Origin: Prevotella sp.
Lineage (GTDB): Bacteria; Bacteroidota; Bacteroidia; Bacteroidales; Bacteroidaceae
Length of the DNA stretch: 64,000 bases
Assembly (NCBI GenBank): GCA_017458005.1
Contig: JAFTGH010000006.1
Coordinates: 1 to 64,000, forward strand
Reading direction: 5' to 3'
Shown: piece by piece, positions 1 through 8,879 of the stretch
Layout of the letters: every line of letters begins with the position of its first letter
Numbering within the stretch: position 1 is the stretch's first letter
Notes under the pieces: generated by a model
Database searches by the model: none
Told to the model about the DNA's origin: nothing
What the model saw: the letters and a program-made list of their open reading frames with translations, nothing else
Position numbers and translations under genes: made by a program

Positions 1-102
1 GATAGGCATAGCGAGTCTAAATTGGATAAATACTATATCCAACAGAACGAAATTTTTATCGAAAAAATTACAAACCGTCATAATAAACTGAATATTAACT
101 AA
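1..102 (+). CDS. C-terminal end of a possible upstream gene (partial)
   Basis: The first reading frame is open from the window edge to a TAA at 100-102 and encodes 33 hydrophilic, Lys/Asn/Ile-rich residues. No domain can be recognised. A second frame is also open over most of this stretch, so the call rests only on residue composition and on the position before the next promoter. It could be non-coding. Confidence 0.3.
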   Translation, partial: DRHSESKLDKYYIQQNEIFIEKITNRHNKLNIN

Positions 103-179
103 TTAGAAGTCCTTGAAAATTTTTCTTTGGACAGTAGTGATAACAAGTAATAAAATGAAAGTTACTTTTTGAGGACAAA

Positions 180-211
180 TTTGCTTTAATAAATGAAATG
201 TATTATCTTTG
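180..211 (+). promoter_or_regulatory. Bacteroidota promoter of the RyR/TrkA-N gene
   Basis: TTTG at 180-183 (-33) and TATCTTTG at 204-211 (-7) are separated by 20 nt, matching the Bacteroidota consensus. The start codon lies 23 nt downstream. Confidence 0.6.
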
Positions 212-234
212 CAGAACAATAACTAAATAAACAG

Positions 235-2598
235 ATGAACTGGAATCTTTTTCTATACAATTTGCCAGAGAGCATTAGCAAGCATTGGAAACTAATGACT
301 GACGACGTAGAAGGTAATGCATTACATCTTCCAGATGAACTTGCAATTCACAGTGGAGGTCTTGTTGTGAGCCTCATTATAACTATACTTGTAGCCTGTG
401 TCATTTGGTGGTCTATTTATTCTAAGTCTTCCTTTAAGTTTATCAATAGGAATATTGGTAAGATAACTTTTATAATACTATTGGTAGGTGCCTTTGTTTA
501 CCTATTTGGGTATTGGGAAGGGGGATTTATCGGCAATATTACCGCACTCTTAATACACTCTGCCGTATCTAGTTTCGGAATGTTTGTCGCACAAAGCGAT
601 CTGGATAACATCTCACCAGAATGCAAAGAGAGTTTCGTGTATATGACTGTTTTTGCTTTGATCCACCTTTTCGCAATTTTGACAAGTGTAACCTTCGTTA
701 TACATTTAGTGGGCTATAGACTGATCTCTTACTGGAGACTAAAACATTGGAAAAGAGATAGGTTGTTCATCTTCTGGGGTATTAATGACAAATCAATACT
801 TCTTGCTAAAGACATAAAAAGAACAAAGACGGAAGAAGATAAACCCTACCACCTTGTATTTGTGAAAACTCCTAGAGAAGAGGATATCAGCGATAAAACA
901 GAGTTCAGTTTTTATAGTCTATTCAACAGGGCTTCACAAGACAAAAATGTCCTTAATGACCTTGAGGATCTTGATGCTCTTGTCGCTTATAGCACGAATA
1001 TCGATACTGTGGAAGAAGTGGATAAAACAAAATCTATCTTCTTAAAACTTGGGCTAAAAGGTCTTCTTAAAGCCATGCTTTATACCAAAGAAATCCACCT
1101 TTTCTTCTTTTCTGAGAATGAGATGGAGAATCTTACTACTATGTCTATTCTCAAAGAGGCAATGTCATCAACAGAAAAAGATACATTTGACAATAAAGAA
1201 GTCCATCTGTATTGTCATGCAAGAAAGAGTAAACGTAGTATCAGTTATTCTATGCCACAAAAAGGAGGAGGACAAGAACCAAGGCTCCATGTACACATCG
1301 TGGACTCCTCAGATCTTGCCGCTATACGACTGAAACAAAATGTGCTTTACCACCCTGTATCGTATATGAAGGCTGATACAGAAAAGGGTGTTGTGACTAA
1401 ACCCTTTAATGCACTCGTTATGGGATTTGGCGAGACAGGTCGAAGTGTTTTCAAGTTCATTTATGAGTTTGCCTCATTATTAGACTCAAATGGAAAGAAT
1501 AACCTATTTCATTGTGATATTTATGATCCCAATATGGATGAACTAAAAAATGGATTCTATATGCGAATGCCAGCACTGAAACAAAAACCAGAAATAAATT
1601 TTATAGAAGGATCAGATTCATCACCACTTTTCTGGGAAAATGTCAAGAACTCAGCGCAGTCACTTGATTATGCCGTTATAGCCATTAACAACGACAAACA
1701 GGCCATATCTATTGCTTCCAACCTCTTTGAGCAGATTGTTGCAAATAGAAGTGCTGGTACTGATAAGTTTACTATTTTTGTACGTGTCTATCACTCGGAG
1801 AACTATCGACATATGAAAGACATTACAGATTATTACAATAATAATCCTATAAAAGGGATTCATGGTGAAATTGTTTTGTTTGGCAGACCCGAGGAACTTT
1901 TCACATATCAAAACATTGTTGATAATCAAATTGAAAAGAAAGCAATGATTTACTTCTATCAATATACGTTGGCACAAGACGGCAAGGCGACCTATTATGA
2001 CTTAAATCTAAACCAAGAAGTGAATCATACTATTGAAAGTCTATGGCAGAACAGAAGGAATAATCAGGAAAAAAGACAGAAAGGTCTGGAGTTCTTCTAT
2101 GAAATACAGCAAAAAGAAACAGAAGACTTCTCTAACGTCTGGCATATTGATACCAAGATGTGGCTGATGGGCATTTTGTCAGAAAAAGGTATTAGCCATC
2201 AACGTCTACAACAATTGTTAGAATATAGCCAAAAAAGAGACAGGAATCAGGATTATACCAAAGGTAACTGTGGATATCCTACGGCTGATGACGAAAAAGA
2301 CAAAGATCTCTATGAAAAACTTCAAAATCTCTTCATGAATATTGCACAGACAGAACACCTTAGATGGAATGCGTCGATGGAACTGATGGGATATACATGG
2401 TTGGAATTCCCCAACAAAGAAGGGAAGGATAGGGATTATCCTACTAAAAAGCATGCTTGTCTTACTGATTTTGACTCTATCATAAAGATTCCAAAACTTA
2501 GTAAAACTATCAAATATGACTGTACAGTTACAGATACTAGTTTAGAGATTACAAAATATGGATGGGAAAAACTTGCAGTACAATATGAAAACAAATAA
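235..2598 (+). CDS. Membrane protein with two TrkA-N-like Rossmann domains and a C-terminal RyR domain
   Basis: A 787-residue predicted membrane sensor or channel-like protein. Hydrophobic helices lie near residues 41-62, 77-93 and 134-158, with a Gly-rich segment at about 92-120 that could be a re-entrant loop. A first Rossmann-like unit begins near 176 and a second near 392, with the dinucleotide-loop motif GFGETG. Residues about 690-740 contain the RyR signature EHLRWN followed by a GYTW motif. The order membrane region, tandem nucleotide-binding domains, RyR domain resembles TrkA/CASTOR-type regulated ion-conducting proteins, but no selectivity filter is obvious. It overlaps the next RyR gene by 14 bp and converges on a TIR operon. 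A ligand-gated membrane effector is an inference from this architecture. Confidence 0.75.
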   Translation: MNWNLFLYNLPESISKHWKLMTDDVEGNALHLPDELAIHSGGLVVSLIITILVACVIWWSIYSKSSFKFINRNIGKITFIILLVGAFVYLFGYWEGGFIGNITALLIHSAVSSFGMFVAQSDLDNISPECKESFVYMTVFALIHLFAILTSVTFVIHLVGYRLISYWRLKHWKRDRLFIFWGINDKSILLAKDIKRTKTEEDKPYHLVFVKTPREEDISDKTEFSFYSLFNRASQDKNVLNDLEDLDALVAYSTNIDTVEEVDKTKSIFLKLGLKGLLKAMLYTKEIHLFFFSENEMENLTTMSILKEAMSSTEKDTFDNKEVHLYCHARKSKRSISYSMPQKGGGQEPRLHVHIVDSSDLAAIRLKQNVLYHPVSYMKADTEKGVVTKPFNALVMGFGETGRSVFKFIYEFASLLDSNGKNNLFHCDIYDPNMDELKNGFYMRMPALKQKPEINFIEGSDSSPLFWENVKNSAQSLDYAVIAINNDKQAISIASNLFEQIVANRSAGTDKFTIFVRVYHSENYRHMKDITDYYNNNPIKGIHGEIVLFGRPEELFTYQNIVDNQIEKKAMIYFYQYTLAQDGKATYYDLNLNQEVNHTIESLWQNRRNNQEKRQKGLEFFYEIQQKETEDFSNVWHIDTKMWLMGILSEKGISHQRLQQLLEYSQKRDRNQDYTKGNCGYPTADDEKDKDLYEKLQNLFMNIAQTEHLRWNASMELMGYTWLEFPNKEGKDRDYPTKKHACLTDFDSIIKIPKLSKTIKYDCTVTDTSLEITKYGWEKLAVQYENK

Positions 2599-2875
2599 CT
2601 ATATCCCACAACCTATTGACACCTCTGACATCCAACTGCCAGAGGAATTGAATCCTTTGTTGGAGGCAATGGCGAAGAATGTGCATGAGATCTGGGCACA
2701 GGAGCGCATCAACCAGGGATGGACATATGGAGAGAAAAGGGATGATGCTCTGAAGCACCATCCCTGTCTTATTGCCTATGAGGATCTTCCTGAGGAGGAG
2801 AAGGTCTATGACCGCAATACGTCTGTGGAGACGCTGAAACTCATCCTAAAGTTGGGATTCAAAATCAAGCGTTAG
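2585..2875 (+). CDS. Small stand-alone RyR domain protein
   Basis: A 96-residue soluble protein that is essentially a single RyR domain: a helix with VHEIWAQERINQGW, then the YGEKRDD motif, then DLPEEEKVYDR and a C-terminal helix ending in LKLGFKI. These are the usual conserved positions of prokaryotic RyR domains. The ATG at 2585 is chosen because the 9 codons upstream of it lie inside the previous gene. Start and stop overlap (14 bp) indicates translational coupling with the RyR/TrkA-N membrane protein. RyR domains are thought to bind a small ligand, and bacterial ones have been proposed to sense nucleotide-derived signals. The ligand here is unknown. Confidence 0.75.
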   Translation: MKTNNYIPQPIDTSDIQLPEELNPLLEAMAKNVHEIWAQERINQGWTYGEKRDDALKHHPCLIAYEDLPEEEKVYDRNTSVETLKLILKLGFKIKR

Positions 2876-2881
2876 TAGCCT

Positions 2882-4036
2882 CTATTTTGCCAAGAGTACG
2901 TCATCCTCTCCGCAAGGCATGTAGATGCTGTCCGTCTCCAAGGGGCCAGATGCTACAACCTTGTAGGCTGGTCTTTGCTGGTCGAGGGGTAATGTCAGTT
3001 GCACAAGACCGTCTTTGTCTGACAGGGTCTCATGACCTTCTATCTCTAACTTGCTATTACTGATTGCCTGCTCTGTATTGGGATTCCATAGGCGGAAATG
3101 GATCTCACCATAGACGGCAGGATTACGACGAATATCTACCACAGACTCTTTTGTCAAGGCAATCGTGGTGTCAACGGGCTGGAAGTCCTGACACTCCACC
3201 TGTATCCGTACCTCTTTATTCAAGAAACGGTGGGGAATGTTAGTGAAAAGTACCGCCTCATCCATCGTATGAATGGTATCTGTCTTTGTCTCGTTATCCA
3301 AGGTCATGGCGACTACCGCATCCTTTAAAGGTGGTAGTTGCTCGTTATGCACAGATGCCTCGTTGAGGTGCATCGATACATCCACAGGCAGATTGACACG
3401 CCAGACATAGAAGAGGGTTGCAAGGACTAGTAGGATTCCGATTGCCCATAAAACAAGATTTCTGTAGAGACGATGACGATAACGATTCCACAAGAAACTA
3501 TAGGCATCAGGCGTTTCTAATAACAAAGCCACAGTTTTAGCGACAGCCTTTCGCTTGCTGAAAAGTTTGGAGGTGTCGCCACTTTCGTTGATATTGACAC
3601 CTAAAATATCGCCTTCCTCGAAATTGTCTCTCAGAACTTTGTTCAAGCATTCGTTCTCATCATTGCTATATGACGTTCCGTCAACGATAAAGGGTACTAT
3701 CTTCCTCTTTCTGTCAGTGTCGATGAAATGCTGGATTTCCTTACCTACCCATTCAGATTTAGCAGACCTAGGAGAGCAAATGACAATCAGATTCTGAGAG
3801 TTGTCCAATTCAGCACTTAGCCCTTCATTTAAAGTTTTCGCATTCAAATCAGAGACGTAGCGAAACACTTTGAACTTTTTCGGTTTTTTATCATACGATT
3901 TGATAACCTCCCCTTTTTCATTCTTGATAATTGTTGGCAGGTTATAATTCTCCAGTTGCCGCTGTAGCCATTTTGCCCATTTGTCATCAGCCGAGTTATA
4001 ACTGATAAACGCGAAATATTTGTATTCGTTCTTCAT
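2882..4036 (-). CDS. TIR domain protein with a transmembrane helix and extracytoplasmic tail
   Basis: A 384-residue protein. Residues 5-175 form a TIR fold: FAFISYNSADD at strand A, the CSPRSAKSEW segment, and Glu100 four residues after Trp96, at the position of the catalytic Glu of NAD-cleaving TIR domains. A single transmembrane helix lies at about 193-212, and the remaining 170 residues should be outside the cytoplasm as beta-rich Ig/carboxypeptidase-regulatory-like repeats. It is the last gene of a three-gene operon; its ATG overlaps the TPR gene stop by one base (TAATG). The topology suggests that periplasmic sensing is linked to a cytoplasmic TIR. Enzymatic activity is inferred from the retained Glu, not shown. 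Confidence 0.8.
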   Translation of the reverse strand: MKNEYKYFAFISYNSADDKWAKWLQRQLENYNLPTIIKNEKGEVIKSYDKKPKKFKVFRYVSDLNAKTLNEGLSAELDNSQNLIVICSPRSAKSEWVGKEIQHFIDTDRKRKIVPFIVDGTSYSNDENECLNKVLRDNFEEGDILGVNINESGDTSKLFSKRKAVAKTVALLLETPDAYSFLWNRYRHRLYRNLVLWAIGILLVLATLFYVWRVNLPVDVSMHLNEASVHNEQLPPLKDAVVAMTLDNETKTDTIHTMDEAVLFTNIPHRFLNKEVRIQVECQDFQPVDTTIALTKESVVDIRRNPAVYGEIHFRLWNPNTEQAISNSKLEIEGHETLSDKDGLVQLTLPLDQQRPAYKVVASGPLETDSIYMPCGEDDVLLAK

Positions 4037-6324
4037 TATTGCTTTCTATTCTTATCTATATATTGATTTACTGCATCCAAAATAGTCTGGAGATCTTTGG
4101 TGTCCTTATCTACTCCACCATTTACTTCTGTTTGGATCTTTATTGCCTTTTCCAAATGCTCCTTACTCTTTTGTAAATCACCTGTCATCAAAGAAGCCTT
4201 CCCTACCAACGAGTGGCATTTGGCAATATCCAACAGTTCAACGCCCTCCAATTCGGAGAAAATCTCTAACGCTGCTGTTCCATATTGTAATGCTATAGCA
4301 TATTGCTCGTCTAAAAGGAACAATTGTCCTGCCATAAGATAAGAAATGGCTGCATCGTGATGATGAGCAGTATTCGTCTTCTCCCATATTAATAATGCAT
4401 GATTGTAATAGGCAATCGCTCCCTGTCTGTCGCCCATCATGGAAGTGATGATTCCCATGAAACTATAGACATCTGCGACTTCTGGGCTTGATTCATCCTC
4501 TTTCTCTAATTGGCTAACAATCTTCTTACAGGTATTCAAGGCTTTTTTGTACTCCTTATTATTCAGATACTCAACGGCTTTCTCAATAGTATCCTCCCCA
4601 GATAATTTTGATTTCAATTTAGTCTCCGCATGAAGAGATTCTATTTCCTTTTTGACCGCTACAGTTTTAGGATGGTCAGGTCCTAATAGTTGCTCCCTCA
4701 TCTGTAACGATTGCAGATAGTAATAATCCCCCTTATCATAATCAGGAATAGAACTATAGATTGAGCCTAATGAGAAATAGGCATCAGATAGTTTGACATG
4801 GATATCACCAAATATTCTTTTCCAAATACTTACTGCCTTTTCATTGTAAGCGATTGCTTGTTGGAAGTCCTGTTTTTGCAAATAGATATCACCAATTGCT
4901 TTATAACAATGAGCAATATTTGAGTTTTCTTCCCTTGTCTGTTTCTGCCATAACTCAATAGCCCGCTTAAGGTCGTAAACAGCATCGGCAATCTCTTTCT
5001 GAGATTGTTTCTCATCGGTCATCTTATGTAGCGAGCCAGTTGTAAAGTCACATAAGCCTAGACCGTAATAGCAGGCGCCTATATCCTGGTGATTCTCTCC
5101 TTTTGAGGCAAGACAAATATTCAGTCCCTTTTTGAAATAAGTCCGTGCTGAAGTCTTGTCATATTGAGTCTGAGCAAAAACAACATTACCAATACAACAA
5201 TATGGCTCTACCAAACTCTCATGGAATTCACCATAAAGATTCTCACGTATATTCAAGGCAATCTGATAGAGTTCTTTTGCTTCCTGATATTTTGCGGTAT
5301 AATAATAGATATTCCCTAATGAGATATAACACTTTGACATTTCATAACCTTTGTCGCCATGATGTAATAGACATTGTCTTGTTGCCTTCTCAATATACCT
5401 CTTGGCTGTGGTATAATCTGATAAATACTCACTAGCAAACTCTCCTGCGTCAATTTGCCATTGGATATTGGTGGAATCCAGTGCCGCACGAGTCTCTATA
5501 TAGAAACGCGCCTTCTCGTTATCAAAACGGGCGAGGGAAATAGTATAAAGATGATAAAGATATTCTGCGTCTTTCTCCTGTTGCCTCAGAATGCGAGCCA
5601 TATCCTCTTCGGCTTCTGCCATCAGACTTTTTCCTGACTTGATGCGCTGCTCAATATCTGCTAGTCGTTTTACGATATCCAACTGCTGTAGCAACTGCTC
5701 CGCCTTGTTTAAGTCCCCGTTTTCAATACTAAGATTGATCTCCCGCTCTTTCTCGTCTAACTCATCGTAGTCAGCACGGGCATAATGATCAGCAAGAAAG
5801 TCAATCAAGGACTGATATTTTTCGAAACTATTCTGCAAGTCCTGAATTTGCTGGCGATACTGGTCAATGGTGATTTGATTTGTTTTCCGTTGTTTTTCCA
5901 ATAAGGCAATTTTTTCTTTATAGTTTTTCTCACCTACCTTGTATGCATTATCCTCTATCCGTTGTTTATCGGCTTGCAGTTGACTGGAAGAAACCATAAC
6001 AATAGATAAGGAAACAGTAGAAGAAAAGGCATATCTCCGTCCTATCAATCCATTGTCATTCAGTTCATACCCTTTCTTCTTTACCTGCTGAAGACTATAG
6101 GCGTCACCTTGTTTCTTGCCTGTCATATCTATGGAGAAGTCACCTTGCGCATTACTCAACACGGCATTGTGGGCACCCCGAACACGAACAGTCACTCCAC
6201 TAAGGGCGACCCCGGGCTTATTCGGACGACCGAGTGTTTTGACTCTGCCCTGCTGAGTTTGGGCTGGTGATACTAAGGCAACACCTATAAATAATAGGGA
6301 AATTAAATATCTTAGTCTATTCAT
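4036..6324 (-). CDS. Exported TPR protein with carboxypeptidase-regulatory-like N-terminus
   Basis: A 762-residue protein. A signal peptide covers about residues 1-23. Residues 28-110 form a carboxypeptidase-regulatory-like beta-sandwich (GVTVRVRGAHNAVLSNAQGDF). A coiled coil spans about 115-250, followed by many tetratricopeptide repeats from about 290 to 745, including repeats of the kinesin-light-chain type (YQEAKELYQIALNIRE, GDYYYLQSLQMREQLLGPDHPKT). TPRs are protein-interaction scaffolds, so a periplasmic adaptor for the tail of the TIR protein is plausible. The start overlaps the end of the upstream paralogue by 8 bp. The first about 240 residues are paralogous to that neighbour. Confidence 0.8.
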   Translation of the reverse strand: MNRLRYLISLLFIGVALVSPAQTQQGRVKTLGRPNKPGVALSGVTVRVRGAHNAVLSNAQGDFSIDMTGKKQGDAYSLQQVKKKGYELNDNGLIGRRYAFSSTVSLSIVMVSSSQLQADKQRIEDNAYKVGEKNYKEKIALLEKQRKTNQITIDQYRQQIQDLQNSFEKYQSLIDFLADHYARADYDELDEKEREINLSIENGDLNKAEQLLQQLDIVKRLADIEQRIKSGKSLMAEAEEDMARILRQQEKDAEYLYHLYTISLARFDNEKARFYIETRAALDSTNIQWQIDAGEFASEYLSDYTTAKRYIEKATRQCLLHHGDKGYEMSKCYISLGNIYYYTAKYQEAKELYQIALNIRENLYGEFHESLVEPYCCIGNVVFAQTQYDKTSARTYFKKGLNICLASKGENHQDIGACYYGLGLCDFTTGSLHKMTDEKQSQKEIADAVYDLKRAIELWQKQTREENSNIAHCYKAIGDIYLQKQDFQQAIAYNEKAVSIWKRIFGDIHVKLSDAYFSLGSIYSSIPDYDKGDYYYLQSLQMREQLLGPDHPKTVAVKKEIESLHAETKLKSKLSGEDTIEKAVEYLNNKEYKKALNTCKKIVSQLEKEDESSPEVADVYSFMGIITSMMGDRQGAIAYYNHALLIWEKTNTAHHHDAAISYLMAGQLFLLDEQYAIALQYGTAALEIFSELEGVELLDIAKCHSLVGKASLMTGDLQKSKEHLEKAIKIQTEVNGGVDKDTKDLQTILDAVNQYIDKNRKQ

Positions 6325-7120
6325 TTCTACTCTTCTCTACTTCTTTTTGTATACGCAACAATCGTTCTTTTTCGTCATTCGCCTCGTCAATGACATCCTG
6401 TGCCAATTTCATTTTGGTTTGAGCCTCCTCTTTGGCTGCGCGGTTACGCTCCAAAACGGTATTGGGATCGAAGACTGTATGAATCAACGAGTCGGCTTTC
6501 TCCAATTCTCCGTTCTCTATACATATATTAATCTCACGATCGATAGAGTCCAAGTGGTCATAGTCCGTACGGGCGTAGCGATCTGCCATGCCGTCAATGA
6601 GTGACTGGTATTTCTCATACTTGTCTTGCAGGTTCTGCAACTCCTGTCGATATTGCTCTTCTGTGAGTTGCTGCTCCTCCACCTGTTTCTCTAGTTCCTT
6701 GAGTCTAGTCTGGTAGTTCTTCTCCGCCCGTTGATAGGCAATACGCTCTATCCGCTGCTTATTGGCTGCAAGTTCCGCAGTGTTGACCATGACAATTACG
6801 ATGGGTACGGAAGGCGAGAACACTTGTTGGCGACCCACCAGAGAAGGGTCAACCAACTCATAGCCACCCTTCCTGATACTCTGCAAGACGATGGCATCAC
6901 CATTTTTCTTACCTGGCATCTGCACAGAGAACTTGCCGTCTGCCCCCGTCAATACGGCATTCACCACGCCACGCATTCGGATGGTGACATTCGACAAAGG
7001 CACACCTTTCTTGTCGGGTCTGCCTAACGTCTTGACATAGCCAGGCTGTGACTGGGCGTAAAGTCCTGTCGACGCTATAGACAATATGAGTAAAGAGTAG
7101 AATCTTCTTAGTAGTGTCAT
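6317..7120 (-). CDS. Exported coiled-coil protein, short paralogue of the TPR protein
   Basis: A 267-residue protein with a signal peptide (about 1-22), a carboxypeptidase-regulatory-like sandwich (GVPLSNVTIRMRGVVNAVLTG) and a long coiled coil from about 118 to the C-terminus. It aligns over almost its whole length with the N-terminus of the TPR protein (shared LGRPxKxGV, YEKYQSLIDxxADxYAR and DYDxLDxxxREIN blocks) but has no TPRs. It is first in the operon, behind its own -7 box at 7145-7152. It may be a duplicate that lost the TPR array or a dedicated oligomerisation partner. Confidence 0.75.
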   Translation of the reverse strand: MTLLRRFYSLLILSIASTGLYAQSQPGYVKTLGRPDKKGVPLSNVTIRMRGVVNAVLTGADGKFSVQMPGKKNGDAIVLQSIRKGGYELVDPSLVGRQQVFSPSVPIVIVMVNTAELAANKQRIERIAYQRAEKNYQTRLKELEKQVEEQQLTEEQYRQELQNLQDKYEKYQSLIDGMADRYARTDYDHLDSIDREINICIENGELEKADSLIHTVFDPNTVLERNRAAKEEAQTKMKLAQDVIDEANDEKERLLRIQKEVEKSRNE

Positions 7121-7144
7121 GAGATGAAAATGTTATTGGTGTTG

Positions 7145-7194
7145 CAAAAATATGAATTATAATTTGTATTGCCAAATATTTTTCCGTACTTTTG
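7145..7194. promoter_or_regulatory. Face-to-face divergent promoters of the TPR/TIR operon and the SpoIIE phosphatase
   Basis: Minus strand: -7 TATTTTTG is the complement of 7145-7152 and -33 TTTG the complement of 7173-7176, with a 20-nt spacer. Plus strand: -33 TTTG at 7163-7166 and -7 TACTTTTG at 7187-7194, with a 20-nt spacer. The two promoters overlap, so RNA polymerase occupancy should be mutually exclusive and the two operons may be coordinately controlled. Confidence 0.6.
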
Positions 7195-7223
7195 CAGATA
7201 GCAATAACTAAAACCAAGATACA

Positions 7224-8870
7224 ATGGGAAAAAGAAAACAACTGAGAGAAAAGATTGGGAGAAGAGACATCACCATTATTGTAGCGGCTGCGCTTTTGAT
7301 GACCATAGGCGCTGCCATCCAATATTTCTATATGCGTAGCAGCATCATAGAGGCCGCCACCGAGAGTGCCAAGAGCGACTTGACTGTCACAGGGCAACAG
7401 ATTGAGACCAAAGTGACAGAGATTGAGACGGCAGTGAACACCATGAGTTTCGCCATCTTACAGAATGTGACCTTACCTGATGCTATGTATGACATCACCC
7501 AACGGATCATGCAAGAGAACCCAATCATCAACCGTTGTGTCATTGCCTTTTCTAAAGGCTATTATGCACCTCAGAAAGACAGCCTATATGCCCCCTGTAC
7601 GTTTCGGGAGGGAGAGAAAATACAAAGAAAGTTGCTGACAGACTATCAACAAGAGGAATGGTATGACGACCCCGCTAAATATCGGAAAGAGCAATGGAGT
7701 GAACCTTATATCATGAAGGGTGAGAGCGAAAATCTAATGGTAGCCTACTCATATCCCATCACAGACCGTCAGGGAAGGTTCGTTGCCGTTCTTGCAGCCC
7801 ATGTTCTTGTGGATAGTCTCACCAATATGGTGGATGGCATTGAGGGCTATCCTAACTCTTCTGCCATACTGACCAGTAGGAATGGACACCAGTTGGTGGG
7901 TACCACTGAGAAAACAGAATTTGCCGATGCGCATATTTTCAAGTCTACTGTAGGCAAGGTAGGATGGGAGTTGAGTATTATCTGTCCAGACAAGGATATC
8001 GACCAAAAGACTAAGACGGCTCGTTATACGGTATTTGCGATGCATCTTCTAGGATTATTGCTCCTTGCCTTTATCGTCTTCAATACGATCTTGAAACTCC
8101 GCCGTCTGCACAAGACAACAGGAGAAAGAGACCGCATGGGAGGAGAACTCAATAAGGCGAAAGCCGTTCAATCGACCATGTTGTCCTCAGTAGCAGAAAC
8201 TTTCCCGCAAGACAAGCGAACGGATTGTTTTGCCAAGACAATCAATGCCAGTGAAGTGGGAGGAGATTTCTATGACTGTTTCATCGACCATGATCATCTT
8301 TACTTCTGTATCGGTGACGTAGCAGGAAAGGGTGTCCCTGCCGCATTGATGATGTCGATGGCACATAGTGCTTTCCGTGTCTCTGCCAAGCACCACCAAG
8401 ATTCTGCCAGTATCTTCACAGAAATCAACAAACTCATCTGTAAGATGAATGATGGTGTCACAACGATTAAGATGACTGGGGGTATTCTCGATTTGAACAC
8501 AGGTGAACTACATTATTGCAATGCGGGTATGCACTGTCCTCTCTTGCTTCATGACGGTCAGATATCCGAGATAGGTGATGCCTCCCAATACCGCATTGGA
8601 AATAGCCCAAGCACTATCTTTGAGGAGCGACAGATGACGATAAAGGACGGATCAACCCTCTTTCTTTATACCGATGGACTCACAGAGGCAGAGAATTATC
8701 AACATGAGCAATGGGGCACGAAGCGCTTAAACACGCTATTGGCAGCCAGCCAACAGAAGAAAGCAAAAGAACTGTTAGAGCGCATCGAGAAATCTGTTAG
8801 AGATTATGCTGGTACAACTAGTCTGCCTGATGACTTGACGATGCTTGCCATCAGGTTTACCCAGTCCTAA
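7224..8870 (+). CDS. Membrane Cache-type sensor with SpoIIE/PP2C phosphatase domain
   Basis: A 548-residue protein. TM helix at about 14-34, an extracytoplasmic Cache-like sensor at about 36-268 (segments SQPYIMKG-like and SYPITDRQGRFVAVLAAHVLVDSL), a second TM at about 272-292, then a PP2C-type SpoIIE phosphatase at about 310-546. Metal-binding motifs are visible: GGDFYDCF, then CIGDVAGKGVPAALMMS, LYTDGLTEAEN, and SLPDDLTMLAIR near the end. Such proteins dephosphorylate Ser/Thr of anti-sigma antagonists or other partners in response to a ligand, but no anti-sigma gene lies nearby. It is divergent from the TIR/TPR operon with overlapping promoters. Confidence 0.85.
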   Translation: MGKRKQLREKIGRRDITIIVAAALLMTIGAAIQYFYMRSSIIEAATESAKSDLTVTGQQIETKVTEIETAVNTMSFAILQNVTLPDAMYDITQRIMQENPIINRCVIAFSKGYYAPQKDSLYAPCTFREGEKIQRKLLTDYQQEEWYDDPAKYRKEQWSEPYIMKGESENLMVAYSYPITDRQGRFVAVLAAHVLVDSLTNMVDGIEGYPNSSAILTSRNGHQLVGTTEKTEFADAHIFKSTVGKVGWELSIICPDKDIDQKTKTARYTVFAMHLLGLLLLAFIVFNTILKLRRLHKTTGERDRMGGELNKAKAVQSTMLSSVAETFPQDKRTDCFAKTINASEVGGDFYDCFIDHDHLYFCIGDVAGKGVPAALMMSMAHSAFRVSAKHHQDSASIFTEINKLICKMNDGVTTIKMTGGILDLNTGELHYCNAGMHCPLLLHDGQISEIGDASQYRIGNSPSTIFEERQMTIKDGSTLFLYTDGLTEAENYQHEQWGTKRLNTLLAASQQKKAKELLERIEKSVRDYAGTTSLPDDLTMLAIRFTQS

Positions 8871-8879
8871 CCCATTCCC

